Source: Gammaproteobacteria bacterium (lineage in GTDB: Bacteria; Pseudomonadota; Gammaproteobacteria; Pseudomonadales; Azotimanducaceae). From it: a stretch of 64,000 nt of DNA. Made by a program: the position numbers and the translations under genes. Below, piece by piece: positions 36,628 through 46,519 of the stretch (position 1 is the stretch's first letter; each line of letters starts with the position of its first letter). The stretch spans positions 1-64,000 of the forward strand of contig VXLL01000025.1 of NCBI GenBank assembly GCA_009841615.1, read 5' to 3'. Below the pieces are notes generated by a model. The model saw only the letters and a list, made by a program, of their open reading frames with translations. It searched no databases and had not been told where the DNA came from.

Positions 36628-37268
36628 TTGATTGTCAGGTACTTCCGCTAGAGCCTAGCGAGTCCTACACGCGCGAAGGTTTTCGAATCGGGGTTAATCA
36701 AAATATTTTCTCGACGCTATTTGCATCAGATCATCTTTGGTTGCACGGTGATGCTGCGGTAGGTAAGACTCACGCAATGCATATCCTGGTGTCTGCGATT
36801 GATCACGCTATTCTCATTACTGATGTCGATTATGAATTGAATGGCTCGGAAGCATTCTCCACAGTTGTACTCGATGGAGTTGACCAATGGATCGGTAGTG
36901 CGGCAAATGAACGCGAGATATTCGGTTTGTATGAACGCTTGGTGCGAGCCGAACGCCGGCTAGTGTTGACTTCTAGGTATAAGGCTGAACACCTCGACTT
37001 TGTATTGCCGGACTTGAAGTCACGGTGTAGCATGTTCACCCGTTTTCATTTGTTACCGTTACCGCATGCAGAGCAACTGGCTCTTCTTCAAGATTTAGTA
37101 AAGAAAAGTGGCGCGACTTTGCACACTGAAGTCGCGCACTATTTGCTTCGGTATCTCACGCGTTCGCAGTCCGAATTGGTTCAAGCTGTGAGTCGTCTAA
37201 ATAAGGAATCAATCTTTCGAAATCGAAAAATTTCCATACCACTGGTGAAGGAAGTGTTCAAGTTGTGA
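36624..37268 (+). CDS. hda: DnaA regulatory inactivator Hda
   Basis: 214 aa AAA+ protein. With the DNA-loaded sliding clamp Hda stimulates ATP hydrolysis on DnaA and so prevents re-initiation. A clamp-binding pentapeptide QVLPL lies at residues 5-9. Walker A is HGDAAVGKTHAMH; the Walker B region is STVVLDGVDQWIG. The start is a TTG overlapping the previous stop (TTGA), leaving Gln of the clamp motif near the N-terminus as expected. Confidence 0.9.
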   Translation: MIDCQVLPLEPSESYTREGFRIGVNQNIFSTLFASDHLWLHGDAAVGKTHAMHILVSAIDHAILITDVDYELNGSEAFSTVVLDGVDQWIGSAANEREIFGLYERLVRAERRLVLTSRYKAEHLDFVLPDLKSRCSMFTRFHLLPLPHAEQLALLQDLVKKSGATLHTEVAHYLLRYLTRSQSELVQAVSRLNKESIFRNRKISIPLVKEVFKL

Positions 37269-38332
37269 GTGCTACATGCTCAATAGTCTTCACTGGCGGT
37301 GGCACTGCCGGCCATGTTCTTCCGACAAAACCTGTCATAGAGAGGTTTCTAGATCGAGGAGACCGTGTTGTCTTTATTGGATCGAAGAGTGGATTAGAGC
37401 GTCAGCTTGTCGCAGACTGGGATGTTGAATTTAATGACATAACCGCCGGAAAACTTCGCAGATATCTTTCGTTTGAAAATTTCATTGACGCGTTTCGCGT
37501 ACCGATTGGAGTATTGCAAGCTCTGCTCCTATTGTTGAGAATTAAACCGAACGCAGTCTTCTCTAAGGGTGGGTATGTTGCATTTCCGGTGGTCGTTGCA
37601 GCATGGTTGTTAAGGATTCCTGTTGTTGCGCACGAATCTGACTTGTCTCCGGGACTAGCTACCCGAATGTGCACACGATTTGTGAAGACCCAATGTGTAT
37701 CGTTTGCGCAAACAAAAACTAAAGCGAAACAAGTAGTAGTTACCGGTACGCCGATACGTGCCGAACTCGTAGTCGGTGATGCAAGAAGAGCAAAGACTTG
37801 GCTCAATCTAGACTCGAGATCGAAAGTGTTAGTCGTGGTAGGTGGTAGTCTTGGCGCGGAGGCAATCAATCAAGTTGTACACTCTAGCATTGATGAGCTC
37901 GCGACAGAATTTGTCGTGATTCACGTATGCGGTAAAGGGAACGTCAATGAGAGTCTGCGTACTCTCGAAAACTACTTTCAGTTTGAATATATCAACGAGC
38001 AATGGGGAGATGTACTAGCACTAGCAGATGTTGTTGTTTCCCGATCTGGAGCAAACGCTTTGTTTGAACTGCTGTCTTTGCGGAAACCCAACATATTAAT
38101 ACCTTTGCCGTTGGCACAGAGTCGAGGAGACCAGATAGAAAATGCGGAACTCGCGGAACAAAATGGTTGGAGTCTAGTTCTCTCCCAAGATCAATGTAAT
38201 AGTGAATCACTCATTGCGGAAATTTCGTCGCTCATGGACAATTTGACTCAATGGCAAGCAAAATTACAAACTTTTGATGTGAAAGATAGTACGAGTTTGA
38301 TCGTAGCAGAAATCGATCAGGTCAAAAATTAG
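37265..38332 (+). CDS. murG: MurG-family UDP-GlcNAc transferase (GTAGHV type)
   Basis: 355 aa, GT28 family. MurG adds GlcNAc to lipid I to give lipid II at the inner membrane. GGGTAGHVLPTKPVIE, FSKGGYVAFPVVVAAW, VVAHESDLSPGLATR and VSRSGANALFELLSLRKPN are present. The GTAGHV glycine loop and KLRRYLSFENFIDAFRV resemble MurG of Firmicutes more than the GTGGHVFP form of E. coli. It lies outside any cell-wall (dcw) cluster, behind hda with a GTGA overlap. It may be the only MurG or a second, acquired one. Confidence 0.85.
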   Translation: MSATCSIVFTGGGTAGHVLPTKPVIERFLDRGDRVVFIGSKSGLERQLVADWDVEFNDITAGKLRRYLSFENFIDAFRVPIGVLQALLLLLRIKPNAVFSKGGYVAFPVVVAAWLLRIPVVAHESDLSPGLATRMCTRFVKTQCVSFAQTKTKAKQVVVTGTPIRAELVVGDARRAKTWLNLDSRSKVLVVVGGSLGAEAINQVVHSSIDELATEFVVIHVCGKGNVNESLRTLENYFQFEYINEQWGDVLALADVVVSRSGANALFELLSLRKPNILIPLPLAQSRGDQIENAELAEQNGWSLVLSQDQCNSESLIAEISSLMDNLTQWQAKLQTFDVKDSTSLIVAEIDQVKN

Positions 38333-38431
38333 TGTCTCACATCGGTCCTTTTGATCAATACACTGGATAAACACTACTAACCGACGCGGGCGCGCCAATA
38401 CAGCTAGCACAAGACGTATCAAGGAAAACAA

Positions 38432-39655
38432 TTGTTAGAAAACCCTAAAGAGCGTGTTGCAGAGTTTCGAATCCAAACGTTCAATCAGATCGCGCCACGC
38501 GGGCTCAGACTGCTCAAAACTCGTCAGTACAGCGTGAGCAAAGAACAGGAATCTCCACATGCGATCATACTCCGGAGTTATCCACTTACTACAGACCACT
38601 TGTCATCTGATTTGTTAGCAATCGCCCGAGCGGGCGCGGGAGTAAACAACGTTCCGGTTCAAGAGTGCACTCAGCGAGGAATATTGGTGTTCAACACTCC
38701 CGGTGCGAATGCAAATTCGGTCAAAGAACTCGTAATCGCCGCACTGCTACTGTGTGCTCGAGACGTGATTGGAGGAATTGAATACGTAAAAAATTTGCCG
38801 AACATCATTCCAGAGGGCGACCTGAAACAGCATGTTGAGGAAGGCAAGCGTCGTTTTGCTGGTCGAGAGCTTTCCGGACGGACTTTAGGTGTGGTCGGTC
38901 TGGGTGCTATAGGAACACCTGTGGCTAACATTGCTTGTACTCTAGGCATGCAAGTACTCGGGTACGACCCATTTCTCTCAGAAGCGTCGAGACAGAATGT
39001 CGACTCACGCGTTGAACTAGTAGATGAACTCAAGGATTTGTTTGCCAGAGCTCAGTTTATATCTCTTCACGTACCTCTGAGTCCGAAAACAAATGCATTC
39101 GTCAACGATGAACTACTGAACTACTGTCACGAGGGTACGTGTATATTGAATTTTGCACGCTCTGAAGTAGTCGCCCCTGACGCGATATTGCGAGCTTTAG
39201 ATCACGGTCAATTGTCTAAGTATTTCATCGACTTTCCACGGCGGGAATTTCTTAACCATCCCAAGGTCTTTACCACTCCCCATCTCGGTGCAAGTACCGC
39301 TGAAGCAGAAGAAAATTGTGCCGTTATGGCAGTTCGACAAGTACAAGACTTCTTGGTGAATGGAAATATCGAAAACTCGGTCAACTTTCCAGCAGTGAAA
39401 CTTGAGCGATCCTTAGACTATCGACTCACGATAACCAATTGGAACCAGCCTGACGTATTGCGGGAAATCTTGGCAGTTTGCTCCAATAGCGGACTCAACA
39501 TTACAGACATGATTAACAAGAGTAGGGATAACGTCGCGTACAACATCCTCGAAGTTAATGGTGAAGTTTTGGACTCGCTCAGAACTGAGCTACTTGCAGT
39601 GCCAAACGTGGTTCGTGTGCGCGCCTTAGGACGTAGGGACGCGAGCGAACTCTAA
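38432..39655 (+). CDS. serA: D-3-phosphoglycerate dehydrogenase with ACT domain
   Basis: 407 aa. First step of serine synthesis. Rossmann motif [35 protein letters not shown]; catalytic Arg in NFARSEVV, Glu in DFPRREF, His in [14 protein letters not shown]. An ACT-type regulatory domain covers about 330-407 ([20 protein letters not shown]). The start is a TTG at 38432 preceded by AAGGAAA. The DFPxxEF form instead of DVFPxEP is that of the short SerA group common outside enterobacteria. Faces miaB tail to tail with overlapping stops. Confidence 0.92.
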   Translation: MLENPKERVAEFRIQTFNQIAPRGLRLLKTRQYSVSKEQESPHAIILRSYPLTTDHLSSDLLAIARAGAGVNNVPVQECTQRGILVFNTPGANANSVKELVIAALLLCARDVIGGIEYVKNLPNIIPEGDLKQHVEEGKRRFAGRELSGRTLGVVGLGAIGTPVANIACTLGMQVLGYDPFLSEASRQNVDSRVELVDELKDLFARAQFISLHVPLSPKTNAFVNDELLNYCHEGTCILNFARSEVVAPDAILRALDHGQLSKYFIDFPRREFLNHPKVFTTPHLGASTAEAEENCAVMAVRQVQDFLVNGNIENSVNFPAVKLERSLDYRLTITNWNQPDVLREILAVCSNSGLNITDMINKSRDNVAYNILEVNGEVLDSLRTELLAVPNVVRVRALGRRDASEL

Positions 39656-40980
39656 GCGCACTCCATTTCTAGTACATGTTCACCACGTAGCGAGTTGGGT
39701 AGAGCTTCAGTGATTCTAACATCCACAAAATTCTTAGAGTCGGTGGGTGCGAAGAAATTCACCACTCGATTGTTCTCGGTACGTCCTTGCACTGCACCCT
39801 CTGTTTTGCGCGAGGGGCCTGTAACCAACACCCGCTGAGTTGTACCGACCATCCTCCGCGCATGCCTATCCGCTTGTATGCGTAGCTGTGCCTGTAATCG
39901 TTCAAGACGCTCTTGTTTAACACTCTGAGGAGTGGGGTCGGGCATTGACGCAGCAGGGGTTCCAGGGCGAGCACTGTAGATGAAGCTAAAGGAGATGTCG
40001 TAGTCAAGTTCTCGTACTAACTTCATCGTGCCTTCAAAATCTGCATCCGTCTCACCTGGAAATCCAACTATAAAGTCCGAAGAGAGAGCGATTCCAGGTC
40101 GCGCGTCTCGCAACCGACGAATTTTTGACTTGTACTCCAACACCGTATGCCCTCGCTTCATCATCGCTAGGATTCGATCAGATCCAGACTGAACTGGCAA
40201 GTGTACATGACTTACTAGTTTTGGAACAGTTCGATAGGCTTCGATGAGCGTGTCAGAGAATTCAACGGGGTGTGAGGTAGTAAATCGAATTCTTTCCACG
40301 CCGTCGACAAGCGACGTGTAGTAAATTAACTCCGCTAGATCTGCAGTACCTCGTTTAAAGTCCCCTCGGTAAGCGTTTACATTCTGTCCCAAAAAGTGAA
40401 TTTCAACTACGCCTTGATCGACTAAAGAGACGACTTCTCTCATGACGTCTCTAACCGGCCGACTAACTTCTGGCCCACGGGTATAAGGTACTACACAAAA
40501 CGTGCAGAACTTACTACATCCTTCCATGACTGAAACGTAGGCGGATATTTGGCTGGTGGATGGAGTAGGGAGGTGGTCAAACTTTTCGATTTCGGGGAAG
40601 CTGATGTCTATTACTGGTTGTTTGTGTCGTCGGGTTTGCTCGATCATAGAAGGTAATCGGTGCAAAGTTTGAGGCCCGAACACAAGATCAACAAAAGGCG
40701 CGCGCTTCGTGATTGCCTCACCCTCTTGTGAAGCTACGCAACCACCGACACCGATTAACAGATTCGGCTTTTTGAGTTTCAGTTTGCGGTATCGGCCCAG
40801 TTCATGAAATACTTTTTCTTGGGCTTTTTCACGAATTGAGCAGGTGTTGATCAATATAAGATCCGCATCTTCGGGTGTATTGATTTCTTCAGCGGCGTGA
40901 CTCTCTTGAAGCAATTCGGACATACGCAAAGAGTCGTAGTCGTTCATTTGGCAGCCGTACGTTTTTACGAACACTTTCAT
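39652..40980 (-). CDS. miaB: tRNA-2-methylthio-N6-dimethylallyladenosine synthase
   Basis: 442 aa from the ATG at 40980; a TTG five codons earlier is less likely. A radical SAM methylthiotransferase acting on A37 of tRNAs. The N-terminal MTTase domain ([13 protein letters not shown]) has auxiliary-cluster cysteines, including NTCSIRE and GVGGCVA. The radical SAM CxxxCxxC is [10 protein letters not shown]-terminal TRAM domain ([20 protein letters not shown]) completes the architecture. Confidence 0.96.
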   Translation of the reverse strand: MKVFVKTYGCQMNDYDSLRMSELLQESHAAEEINTPEDADLILINTCSIREKAQEKVFHELGRYRKLKLKKPNLLIGVGGCVASQEGEAITKRAPFVDLVFGPQTLHRLPSMIEQTRRHKQPVIDISFPEIEKFDHLPTPSTSQISAYVSVMEGCSKFCTFCVVPYTRGPEVSRPVRDVMREVVSLVDQGVVEIHFLGQNVNAYRGDFKRGTADLAELIYYTSLVDGVERIRFTTSHPVEFSDTLIEAYRTVPKLVSHVHLPVQSGSDRILAMMKRGHTVLEYKSKIRRLRDARPGIALSSDFIVGFPGETDADFEGTMKLVRELDYDISFSFIYSARPGTPAASMPDPTPQSVKQERLERLQAQLRIQADRHARRMVGTTQRVLVTGPSRKTEGAVQGRTENNRVVNFFAPTDSKNFVDVRITEALPNSLRGEHVLEMECA

Positions 40981-41028
40981 ACTGATGGAACTCAATATAT
41001 GGTAAATGTTTTGTTATTTTGCACTAAC

Positions 41029-42732
41029 CTATGGTTCTACTTTCATTCCCAGACGGCGGTGGCCGTCATCTAAGTGAATCAACAGAGTGGAACTATTTTG
41101 AATGTCCTTCGAGAAGAGAAACTGATGTCGTACTTTCGACTCTCCAATACTCTTTCCATCGATTAGGAGCGGTTCATAACGAAATCCTTCTACCACAGCG
41201 AGCGAAAAGTCTGTGTAATACTCTTTTAGATTCGCTTCGACAATAATCGGATCGTGAACTCTTCCCTGTTCATCGACGTCAAATTCAACCAAAACTGTAC
41301 CATCAGCGTCTGCATGAACACGGTATAACGGATCTTCCAGCACTCCTCCATGTGCCATATAAGTTGAAATGTCGTCGGTCGAATTCAGTTCGACGGGAGT
41401 AATGATGAATCGTTGCTCCACGTTTGGCACACGAACTGGCCGGCCGTTTACGATCTTTGGACTAAAAACTGCATATAGCGCGTGCCTCAACGCGCGAAAC
41501 CGTAAGTCATTTGGTGCATTTGAATCAATAATTGTTGCATTCTCTACAGTGCCTTTCTCATTGATGTCAAATTTAATCTCTATATACCAATCCAAAATCA
41601 GATCTAGTGCTTTCTCGCTTAAAACATTGTGCAATTTTTGCTGTGTGTGGGAGCTTGAAAGTAGTTGGTGTTCTTCGTTGAGTACAAAAGCCACCCGATG
41701 AAGCACATCGGTTGAGATTTTCTCACGGCGACCGAATGTGAATTTTGATACGTGATCGATCGCTGCAGTATCCAAGACCCCCGGAGCATCAGAGTGAATC
41801 ACATTCGGACTCTTCACTGTTCCATCGGTGTCAATGTCAAACTTTACGATCACGTTTCCCTCAACGCCTTTTTGTATGGCTTCTTCGGGGTACTTTGGGA
41901 TTGAGTATTTATTAGGTTTACTGTCTAGCGAAAATTCAATACGGAGCAATTGATGATTGAGTGTCGGGAAATCTGGTGTTGGCGGACGTTCATCTGCAGA
42001 GACCAGCCAAGGATAATGTACCCCTTGAAAGTTATAGTAAGGATGATGGATCCATCGTTCTTGATCTAGCGCGTGTAATGCAGCTTCTTCAAACACGTTT
42101 TTCGGTTCGGCATACGCGATAGAGAGGTCTGTTGGTGCATACACCCAAGTAACGTCAGCAAAATAAACTTCGTCTGGATCGCCTTCTCCTTCAAGTGCTT
42201 TTATTGCAACTTGTTCCAACTCAAACTCGATAATTACCATGCCCTCCGCAATGCCATTATTTATTGCGGCTTTGGGAAATGTTGGTGAGGGACTTAGTGC
42301 TGTCGAACCAAAGTTAAACAACCACTCAGCTTCCGACCTCATAACCACTACCTCACTTGGATTACCTTCTTCGATAGTTGCATGTAGTTTCGGTTCAAAT
42401 TTGAACTGTTTGATCGCGTGCAATGCCGAGAGCTCATATTTCCCTGGAGCTGTGGAAAAGACGACGCACGGGTTCTCTACTTCACCTCGTTCGTTTATTT
42501 CAAACTTCACGACGACTCCCCCAATTGTGTTACTCTCTAGCATCGCTCTGGTATATATGGGTCGTACTTGATGTATTGGCTCAGCGAACGGTCTTCCTTT
42601 TGGGTGCGCATACGTGATTCGTGCCATCGTGTTAAACGGTTCCCAACCGACTGGAAAAAACAAAGATCCAGTTGCCAGTCCGATTAACACGGCACATAGA
42701 AGAGATTTCAATTTTCTGTACATTTGCGACAT
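41029..42732 (-). CDS. exported protein with about five TonB C-terminal-like repeats
   Basis: 567 aa. An N-terminal hydrophobic segment (LLCAVLIGLATGSLFF) acts as signal or anchor. Five units resemble the TonB C-terminal domain, at about 58-140, 150-247, 278-352, 367-445 and 468-541. Each has YP/xP..A...G..G.V.V.F.I...G.V..P.V..S.AP.....AAL.A...F.F.P. The third is the best match (PEEAIQKGVEGNVIVKFDID). A TonB proper has one such domain plus a proline-rich spacer, and no ExbB/ExbD is present, so energy transduction is unlikely. A one-repeat paralogue follows at 42761. Function unknown. Confidence 0.75.
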   Translation of the reverse strand: MSQMYRKLKSLLCAVLIGLATGSLFFPVGWEPFNTMARITYAHPKGRPFAEPIHQVRPIYTRAMLESNTIGGVVVKFEINERGEVENPCVVFSTAPGKYELSALHAIKQFKFEPKLHATIEEGNPSEVVVMRSEAEWLFNFGSTALSPSPTFPKAAINNGIAEGMVIIEFELEQVAIKALEGEGDPDEVYFADVTWVYAPTDLSIAYAEPKNVFEEAALHALDQERWIHHPYYNFQGVHYPWLVSADERPPTPDFPTLNHQLLRIEFSLDSKPNKYSIPKYPEEAIQKGVEGNVIVKFDIDTDGTVKSPNVIHSDAPGVLDTAAIDHVSKFTFGRREKISTDVLHRVAFVLNEEHQLLSSSHTQQKLHNVLSEKALDLILDWYIEIKFDINEKGTVENATIIDSNAPNDLRFRALRHALYAVFSPKIVNGRPVRVPNVEQRFIITPVELNSTDDISTYMAHGGVLEDPLYRVHADADGTVLVEFDVDEQGRVHDPIIVEANLKEYYTDFSLAVVEGFRYEPLLIDGKSIGESKVRHQFLFSKDIQNSSTLLIHLDDGHRRLGMKVEP

Positions 42733-42760
42733 TATCTACGGAAGTCCCAAAGGAATAGTA

Positions 42761-43183
42761 CTAGATCCCTTCCACACGTAGGGTATTGTTTGAGACAATC
42801 TTTCTAGAGCATCTAGTGAGTTCTTGCGGATCACACAAGAGTAGTTTGACTGCTTGAAATGCAGACAATTCGAAAGCACCCGGAGGAGTAGCATGTGTGA
42901 CTATAGATTTTTCGACTTCGCCGCTTTGATTGAGCGCAAGTTGGAAATGAACATCTCCATTCGCACCGGTCTCTAACATCTTTAATGGGTACGCACTCAT
43001 CACAATACGTGCATAAACATCACTCCCAACAGTCGATTCTGGAAACCAACCATTGGGTACGATCAACATACTCGCGAAAAAGTAAATAAGAGAAACCGGA
43101 AACACTTCAGACTTTTGTTCACTTACAACCCCATTTAGATGATTAGACGGAATCTCCAATGATGTTACTGGATGAAATTGCAA
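42761..43183 (-). CDS. short paralogue with a single TonB-C-like repeat
   Basis: Up to 140 aa; the start is uncertain because only TTG or GTG codons are available (43183 is the farthest). The segment ETGANGDVHFQLALNQSGEV, then TPPGAFELSAFQAVKLL, aligns with the first repeat of the neighbouring 567-aa protein (GVVVKFEINERGEVENP and APGKYELSALHAIKQF). The preceding hydrophobic part (VSLIYFFASMLIVPNGWF) aligns with its signal region. After the repeat only about 25 unrelated residues follow. It looks like a truncated tandem duplicate, possibly decaying. Confidence 0.55.
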   Translation of the reverse strand: MQFHPVTSLEIPSNHLNGVVSEQKSEVFPVSLIYFFASMLIVPNGWFPESTVGSDVYARIVMSAYPLKMLETGANGDVHFQLALNQSGEVEKSIVTHATPPGAFELSAFQAVKLLLCDPQELTRCSRKIVSNNTLRVEGI

Positions 43184-43625
43184 TATAACGTGTTTTTTTA
43201 AACACGGTTCTTAACGTCCGAAACACTGGCTACTTCAAAATACGCGTCCCAGTGCTTCAATTCGATAGACGATAGCCTAGAACGTAATTCTATCTTGTTT
43301 CATATCTGCAATTCACTGTAGCACTACACCACTAATAAGCTGGAAAAGACTCGTCCATACTGACCATTTCCTCGACACTTCGTTCTCAGAGATCGAAGAA
43401 ACATAGATATTCCAACCTCGTGAATGTACAAACAATTTATGCTATATAACAATTCAATCTTTATTCTTCAATAAATACGGCGACGCTCCGTCAGTATTCC
43501 CTGCCACCGATCAAGCTGCAATTCTCTGCGTTGCGCGCGCGAAAACTGGACTAGTGCTGCAAACTACCTTCAAAGTCATTGGATTTGATTGTGGGCACAG
43601 AGTACACTCGTTTGGTAGGTGAAGA
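43184..43625. other. intergenic region without recognised gene
   Basis: About 440 bp with short stop-interrupted frames on both strands and several A+T-rich tracts. I see no tRNA, terminator or repeat in it. It separates the TonB-C-like genes from the next possible gene. Confidence 0.4.
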
Positions 43626-44219
43626 TCAGGAATTCAAGATCACATATCCGTCTTTGTCAATTGCGTGGCACAAATTCTTCCAAGTCCAACCGAAGTCATC
43701 ATCTAGATTGCCTTCTAGCACGAAGTTCAATTCTCGTCGTGTTTGGCACATCCTATATGGAACCCAATTCGCGCAGTTCGATGGCGGATTCGGTAAGGAC
43801 AACAATATCCTCTTGTTCGAGATGCAATGGGTATCGGGATCTCCTATATTTCGATTTCGATGTACATAGAGACTGTGCCATTCCGATCGTACATACACTC
43901 CTCCCCACGAAAAAAGCCATGAAGTCCGGATGGGCTTTCCATCAACTTTTCGAAAACCTTCAGAAGCCATAATTTGACGAATTTGGTGTCCGATCATTTG
44001 CTTGACCTGATTTTCGTCCCCGCGCGAACGGGCGATCTCCAAATTTTCCCACACTGTTTCAGCTTCCAAATCGAGAGCAGTGATTGCAGGAACGCCTCTC
44101 CTAGACAAGATCTTCATCATAGCAACAAGGTGGGGCTCATTGAGAGCTTCCCATACCTGTGGATACTGCTTGTGCAAACTGGCGAATCGCCCAGGCCGGT
44201 ATATGGTGGATTTATTCAA
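43626..44219 (-). CDS. unrecognised ORF, possibly a gene remnant
   Basis: 197 codons from a TTG. The first half looks like a real soluble, helical protein (QYPQVWEALNEPHLVAMMKI, then IGHQIRQIMASEGFRKVDGK, IRTSWLFSWGGVYVR). The second half has an unusual Asn/Arg/Cys-rich composition and less protein-like character. I recognise no family. The frame may have been shifted or truncated after about residue 105. It is divergent from the DUF4143 ATPase, with an A+T-rich gap between, which suggests an acquired pair. Confidence 0.4.
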   Translation of the reverse strand: MNKSTIYRPGRFASLHKQYPQVWEALNEPHLVAMMKILSRRGVPAITALDLEAETVWENLEIARSRGDENQVKQMIGHQIRQIMASEGFRKVDGKPIRTSWLFSWGGVYVRSEWHSLYVHRNRNIGDPDTHCISNKRILLSLPNPPSNCANWVPYRMCQTRRELNFVLEGNLDDDFGWTWKNLCHAIDKDGYVILNS

Positions 44220-44358
44220 ATGATGTTCCTCGGAAATATCAAATTATAAATATATACATATTGAATAGATATATTTCTGAGCTTATATTGCTAATATCAA
44301 TCATTCTTGTGCAAATCAGCTTTATAATTGTCATTTAACATGCTATATGATAATTTAA

Positions 44359-45504
44359 GTGACACAAAAAATTTATCCACGCGCACTAGACTTTTCGTCT
44401 ATTCTGGCTTCGAGATCCTGCTTCTTTCTAGGCCCACGTCTGACAGGAAAGTCCACTCTGATTCGTGAATCGATTCCAGAAGCTCTAGTCTTTGATCTAC
44501 TAAAAAACGATGTCTACTTCGCTCTTGTAGAGAATTCATTCTCTCTCGAAAATGTGATTCCTTCAAATACCGAAATCGTGGTTATCGACGAGGTTCAAAA
44601 AGCTCCTCAACTACTTGACGAAGTACATCGACTGATAGAGTTGAAGGGGATACGTTTTTTGCTCACTGGGTCCAGTGCTCGTAAACTTCGACGAGGAGGC
44701 GTAAACCTTTTGGGCGGTCGGGCCGGAACCGTGCACTTTCATCCATTTATAGCCCGGGAACTGGGAGATGACTTCAGGCTTAATCGCGCGTTGCGCTACG
44801 GAACACTGCCCGCAGTGTATTGTTCTGATGAGCCTAGTCGCGTCCTTCAGGATTACGTTGGTAATTACCTTCGGCAGGAGATAGCGGCTGAAGGGTTCGT
44901 ACGAAACCTCCCAGCATTTATGCGCTTCATCGACGTTGCTTCACATTGCAATGCTACTATCGTAAACTATGAAAATTTGGCAAACGACGCGCAAGTCTCC
45001 CGTAACACTGTCTACAACTACTTTGATATTCTTAAGGACACACTAGTAGCATTTGAGCTACCTGCTTGGCGAAACTCGTACAAACGTAAGCCCATAGTAA
45101 GTTCAAAGTACTACTTTTTCGACATCGGTGTCGCGACGGCAATTCAAAGTCGTAGTGCTTTTCGCTTTGCACAATCGGAAGGGTTCTCGTTCGAAACATG
45201 GATATTGCATGAGTTAAGAAGTTGGATCGACTACAACGAACGCGACGATGTTTTACATTATTGGAGGTCGCGATCGGGATACGAGGTCGACTTCCTAATC
45301 CACGATCATACTGCCATCGAAGTCAAAGCTAAGCCTCACGTCGGCGTGCGTGATCTCCGATCTTTAAGAGCACTTAAGGAGGAAGAGATTTTTCAAAATT
45401 TCGTTTGTGTGTGTATGGGTTCTCTACCGATGTACGTCGATGGTATCGAAATACTACCCTATATGACATTTCTGGACTATCTTTGGGAAGGTAAGTACGG
45501 CTGA
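44359..45504 (+). CDS. AAA+ ATPase with DUF4143 domain
   Basis: 381 aa from a GTG. Walker A GPRLTGKST; Walker B VVIDEVQKAPQLLDEVHRLI; sensor-like RFLLTGSSARKLRRGG and HFHPFIARELGD; then the C-terminal DUF4143 part with YWRSRSGYEVDFLIHDHTAI followed by EVKAK. The D...EVK pattern resembles a PD-(D/E)xK nuclease core. Such proteins are patchily distributed, often horizontally transferred, and without agreed function. The A+T-rich upstream DNA supports acquisition. Confidence 0.85.
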   Translation: MTQKIYPRALDFSSILASRSCFFLGPRLTGKSTLIRESIPEALVFDLLKNDVYFALVENSFSLENVIPSNTEIVVIDEVQKAPQLLDEVHRLIELKGIRFLLTGSSARKLRRGGVNLLGGRAGTVHFHPFIARELGDDFRLNRALRYGTLPAVYCSDEPSRVLQDYVGNYLRQEIAAEGFVRNLPAFMRFIDVASHCNATIVNYENLANDAQVSRNTVYNYFDILKDTLVAFELPAWRNSYKRKPIVSSKYYFFDIGVATAIQSRSAFRFAQSEGFSFETWILHELRSWIDYNERDDVLHYWRSRSGYEVDFLIHDHTAIEVKAKPHVGVRDLRSLRALKEEEIFQNFVCVCMGSLPMYVDGIEILPYMTFLDYLWEGKYG

Positions 45505-45581
45505 GTCGTCCCTTAAACAACCAGGATTGTTAAATAGGGTGCCGATGAAACCGGGTTAAATTTCGCACACCGGACGTACGT

Positions 45582-46517
45582 CTACTTGTTTCGGACTCTT
45601 GGGTCAATCGCGTCCCGCAAAGCGTCACCAATGTAGTTAACACTCAATACTGTCAATGAAATCGCAAGTCCAGGCCAGATCACTCGCGCAGTCGAGCCTT
45701 CGGTCCCAATTTGAGAAGCTCCATCAAAGAGTAGCCGCCCCCACGTGGGAAAGTCTGGTGGGAAACCTAACCCCAAAAAGGACAACGTCGATTCGGTTAT
45801 GATCGCATTGGCTATTCCCAAGGTTGCGGATACCATGATCGGACTCAAGATGTTTGGAAGGATGTGTGAAGTAATAATGTGCCATCCTGACGTACCCATA
45901 CTGGTTGCAGCCAATACGAACTCGCGTTCCTTCAACGCGAGCGTTTCCCCTCGCACTATCCGCGCAGTCTGCATCCAACTCGTGATTCCTATAACAAACA
46001 CAATGAGAAAGAAGATCCCCATTTCCGGTCCGAATGCCGACCTCAATGTCTCCCGGAAAAGCATGATAATTACGAGCAATAGTGGTAACAGCGGTAACGC
46101 CAAGAATAGGTCGGTTAGGCGCATAAGCGGTCCGTCGAGTCGCTTGTAGTAGCCAGCTATGACTCCAATTGCGGTACCTACAAACAGAGAGAGCAACATC
46201 GCGGCGAATCCGACCGCGAGCGCAATTCTGCCACCTGAGAGCATCCGTGCAAGCATGTCGCGACCTAAATTGTCGGTACCTAATGGATGATTCCACGAAA
46301 TTCCCTGACTAAGAGCCGACGAATCAGTCAATATTGGATCAACAGTGTATATGAAGGGACCTATTAGTACTACCAAAACAATAAAAGTAAACACTCCTGC
46401 ACCTACGAGTGCTCCTTTATGATTCTTTAGCGCAATCCAAACGATCATCCATGGGGAAGGATTTTCCCGGGCATCTTGGATGGATTGAGCTGCTGTAGCA
46501 GCCTTTTCGAGTGCCAT
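45582..46517 (-). CDS. OppC-like peptide ABC transporter permease
   Basis: 311 aa inner-membrane permease with the BPD_transp_1 fold. The N-terminal OppC-type region is WIALKNHKGALVGAGVFTFI, followed by GTDNLGRDMLARMLSGGRIA and the EAA loop LAATSMGTSGWHIITSHILP. It forms a heterodimeric channel with the next gene upstream. Two bases separate the genes. No ATPase gene (oppD/oppF) follows; the next feature is a convergent ATPase of another family. Confidence 0.93.
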   Translation of the reverse strand: MALEKAATAAQSIQDARENPSPWMIVWIALKNHKGALVGAGVFTFIVLVVLIGPFIYTVDPILTDSSALSQGISWNHPLGTDNLGRDMLARMLSGGRIALAVGFAAMLLSLFVGTAIGVIAGYYKRLDGPLMRLTDLFLALPLLPLLLVIIMLFRETLRSAFGPEMGIFFLIVFVIGITSWMQTARIVRGETLALKEREFVLAATSMGTSGWHIITSHILPNILSPIMVSATLGIANAIITESTLSFLGLGFPPDFPTWGRLLFDGASQIGTEGSTARVIWPGLAISLTVLSVNYIGDALRDAIDPRVRNK

Positions 46518-46519
46518 TA

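Noticed and set aside
43579..43972. Two overlapping plus-strand ORFs
   Set aside because: Mutually overlapping, low-complexity translation and opposite to the more protein-like minus-strand frame.
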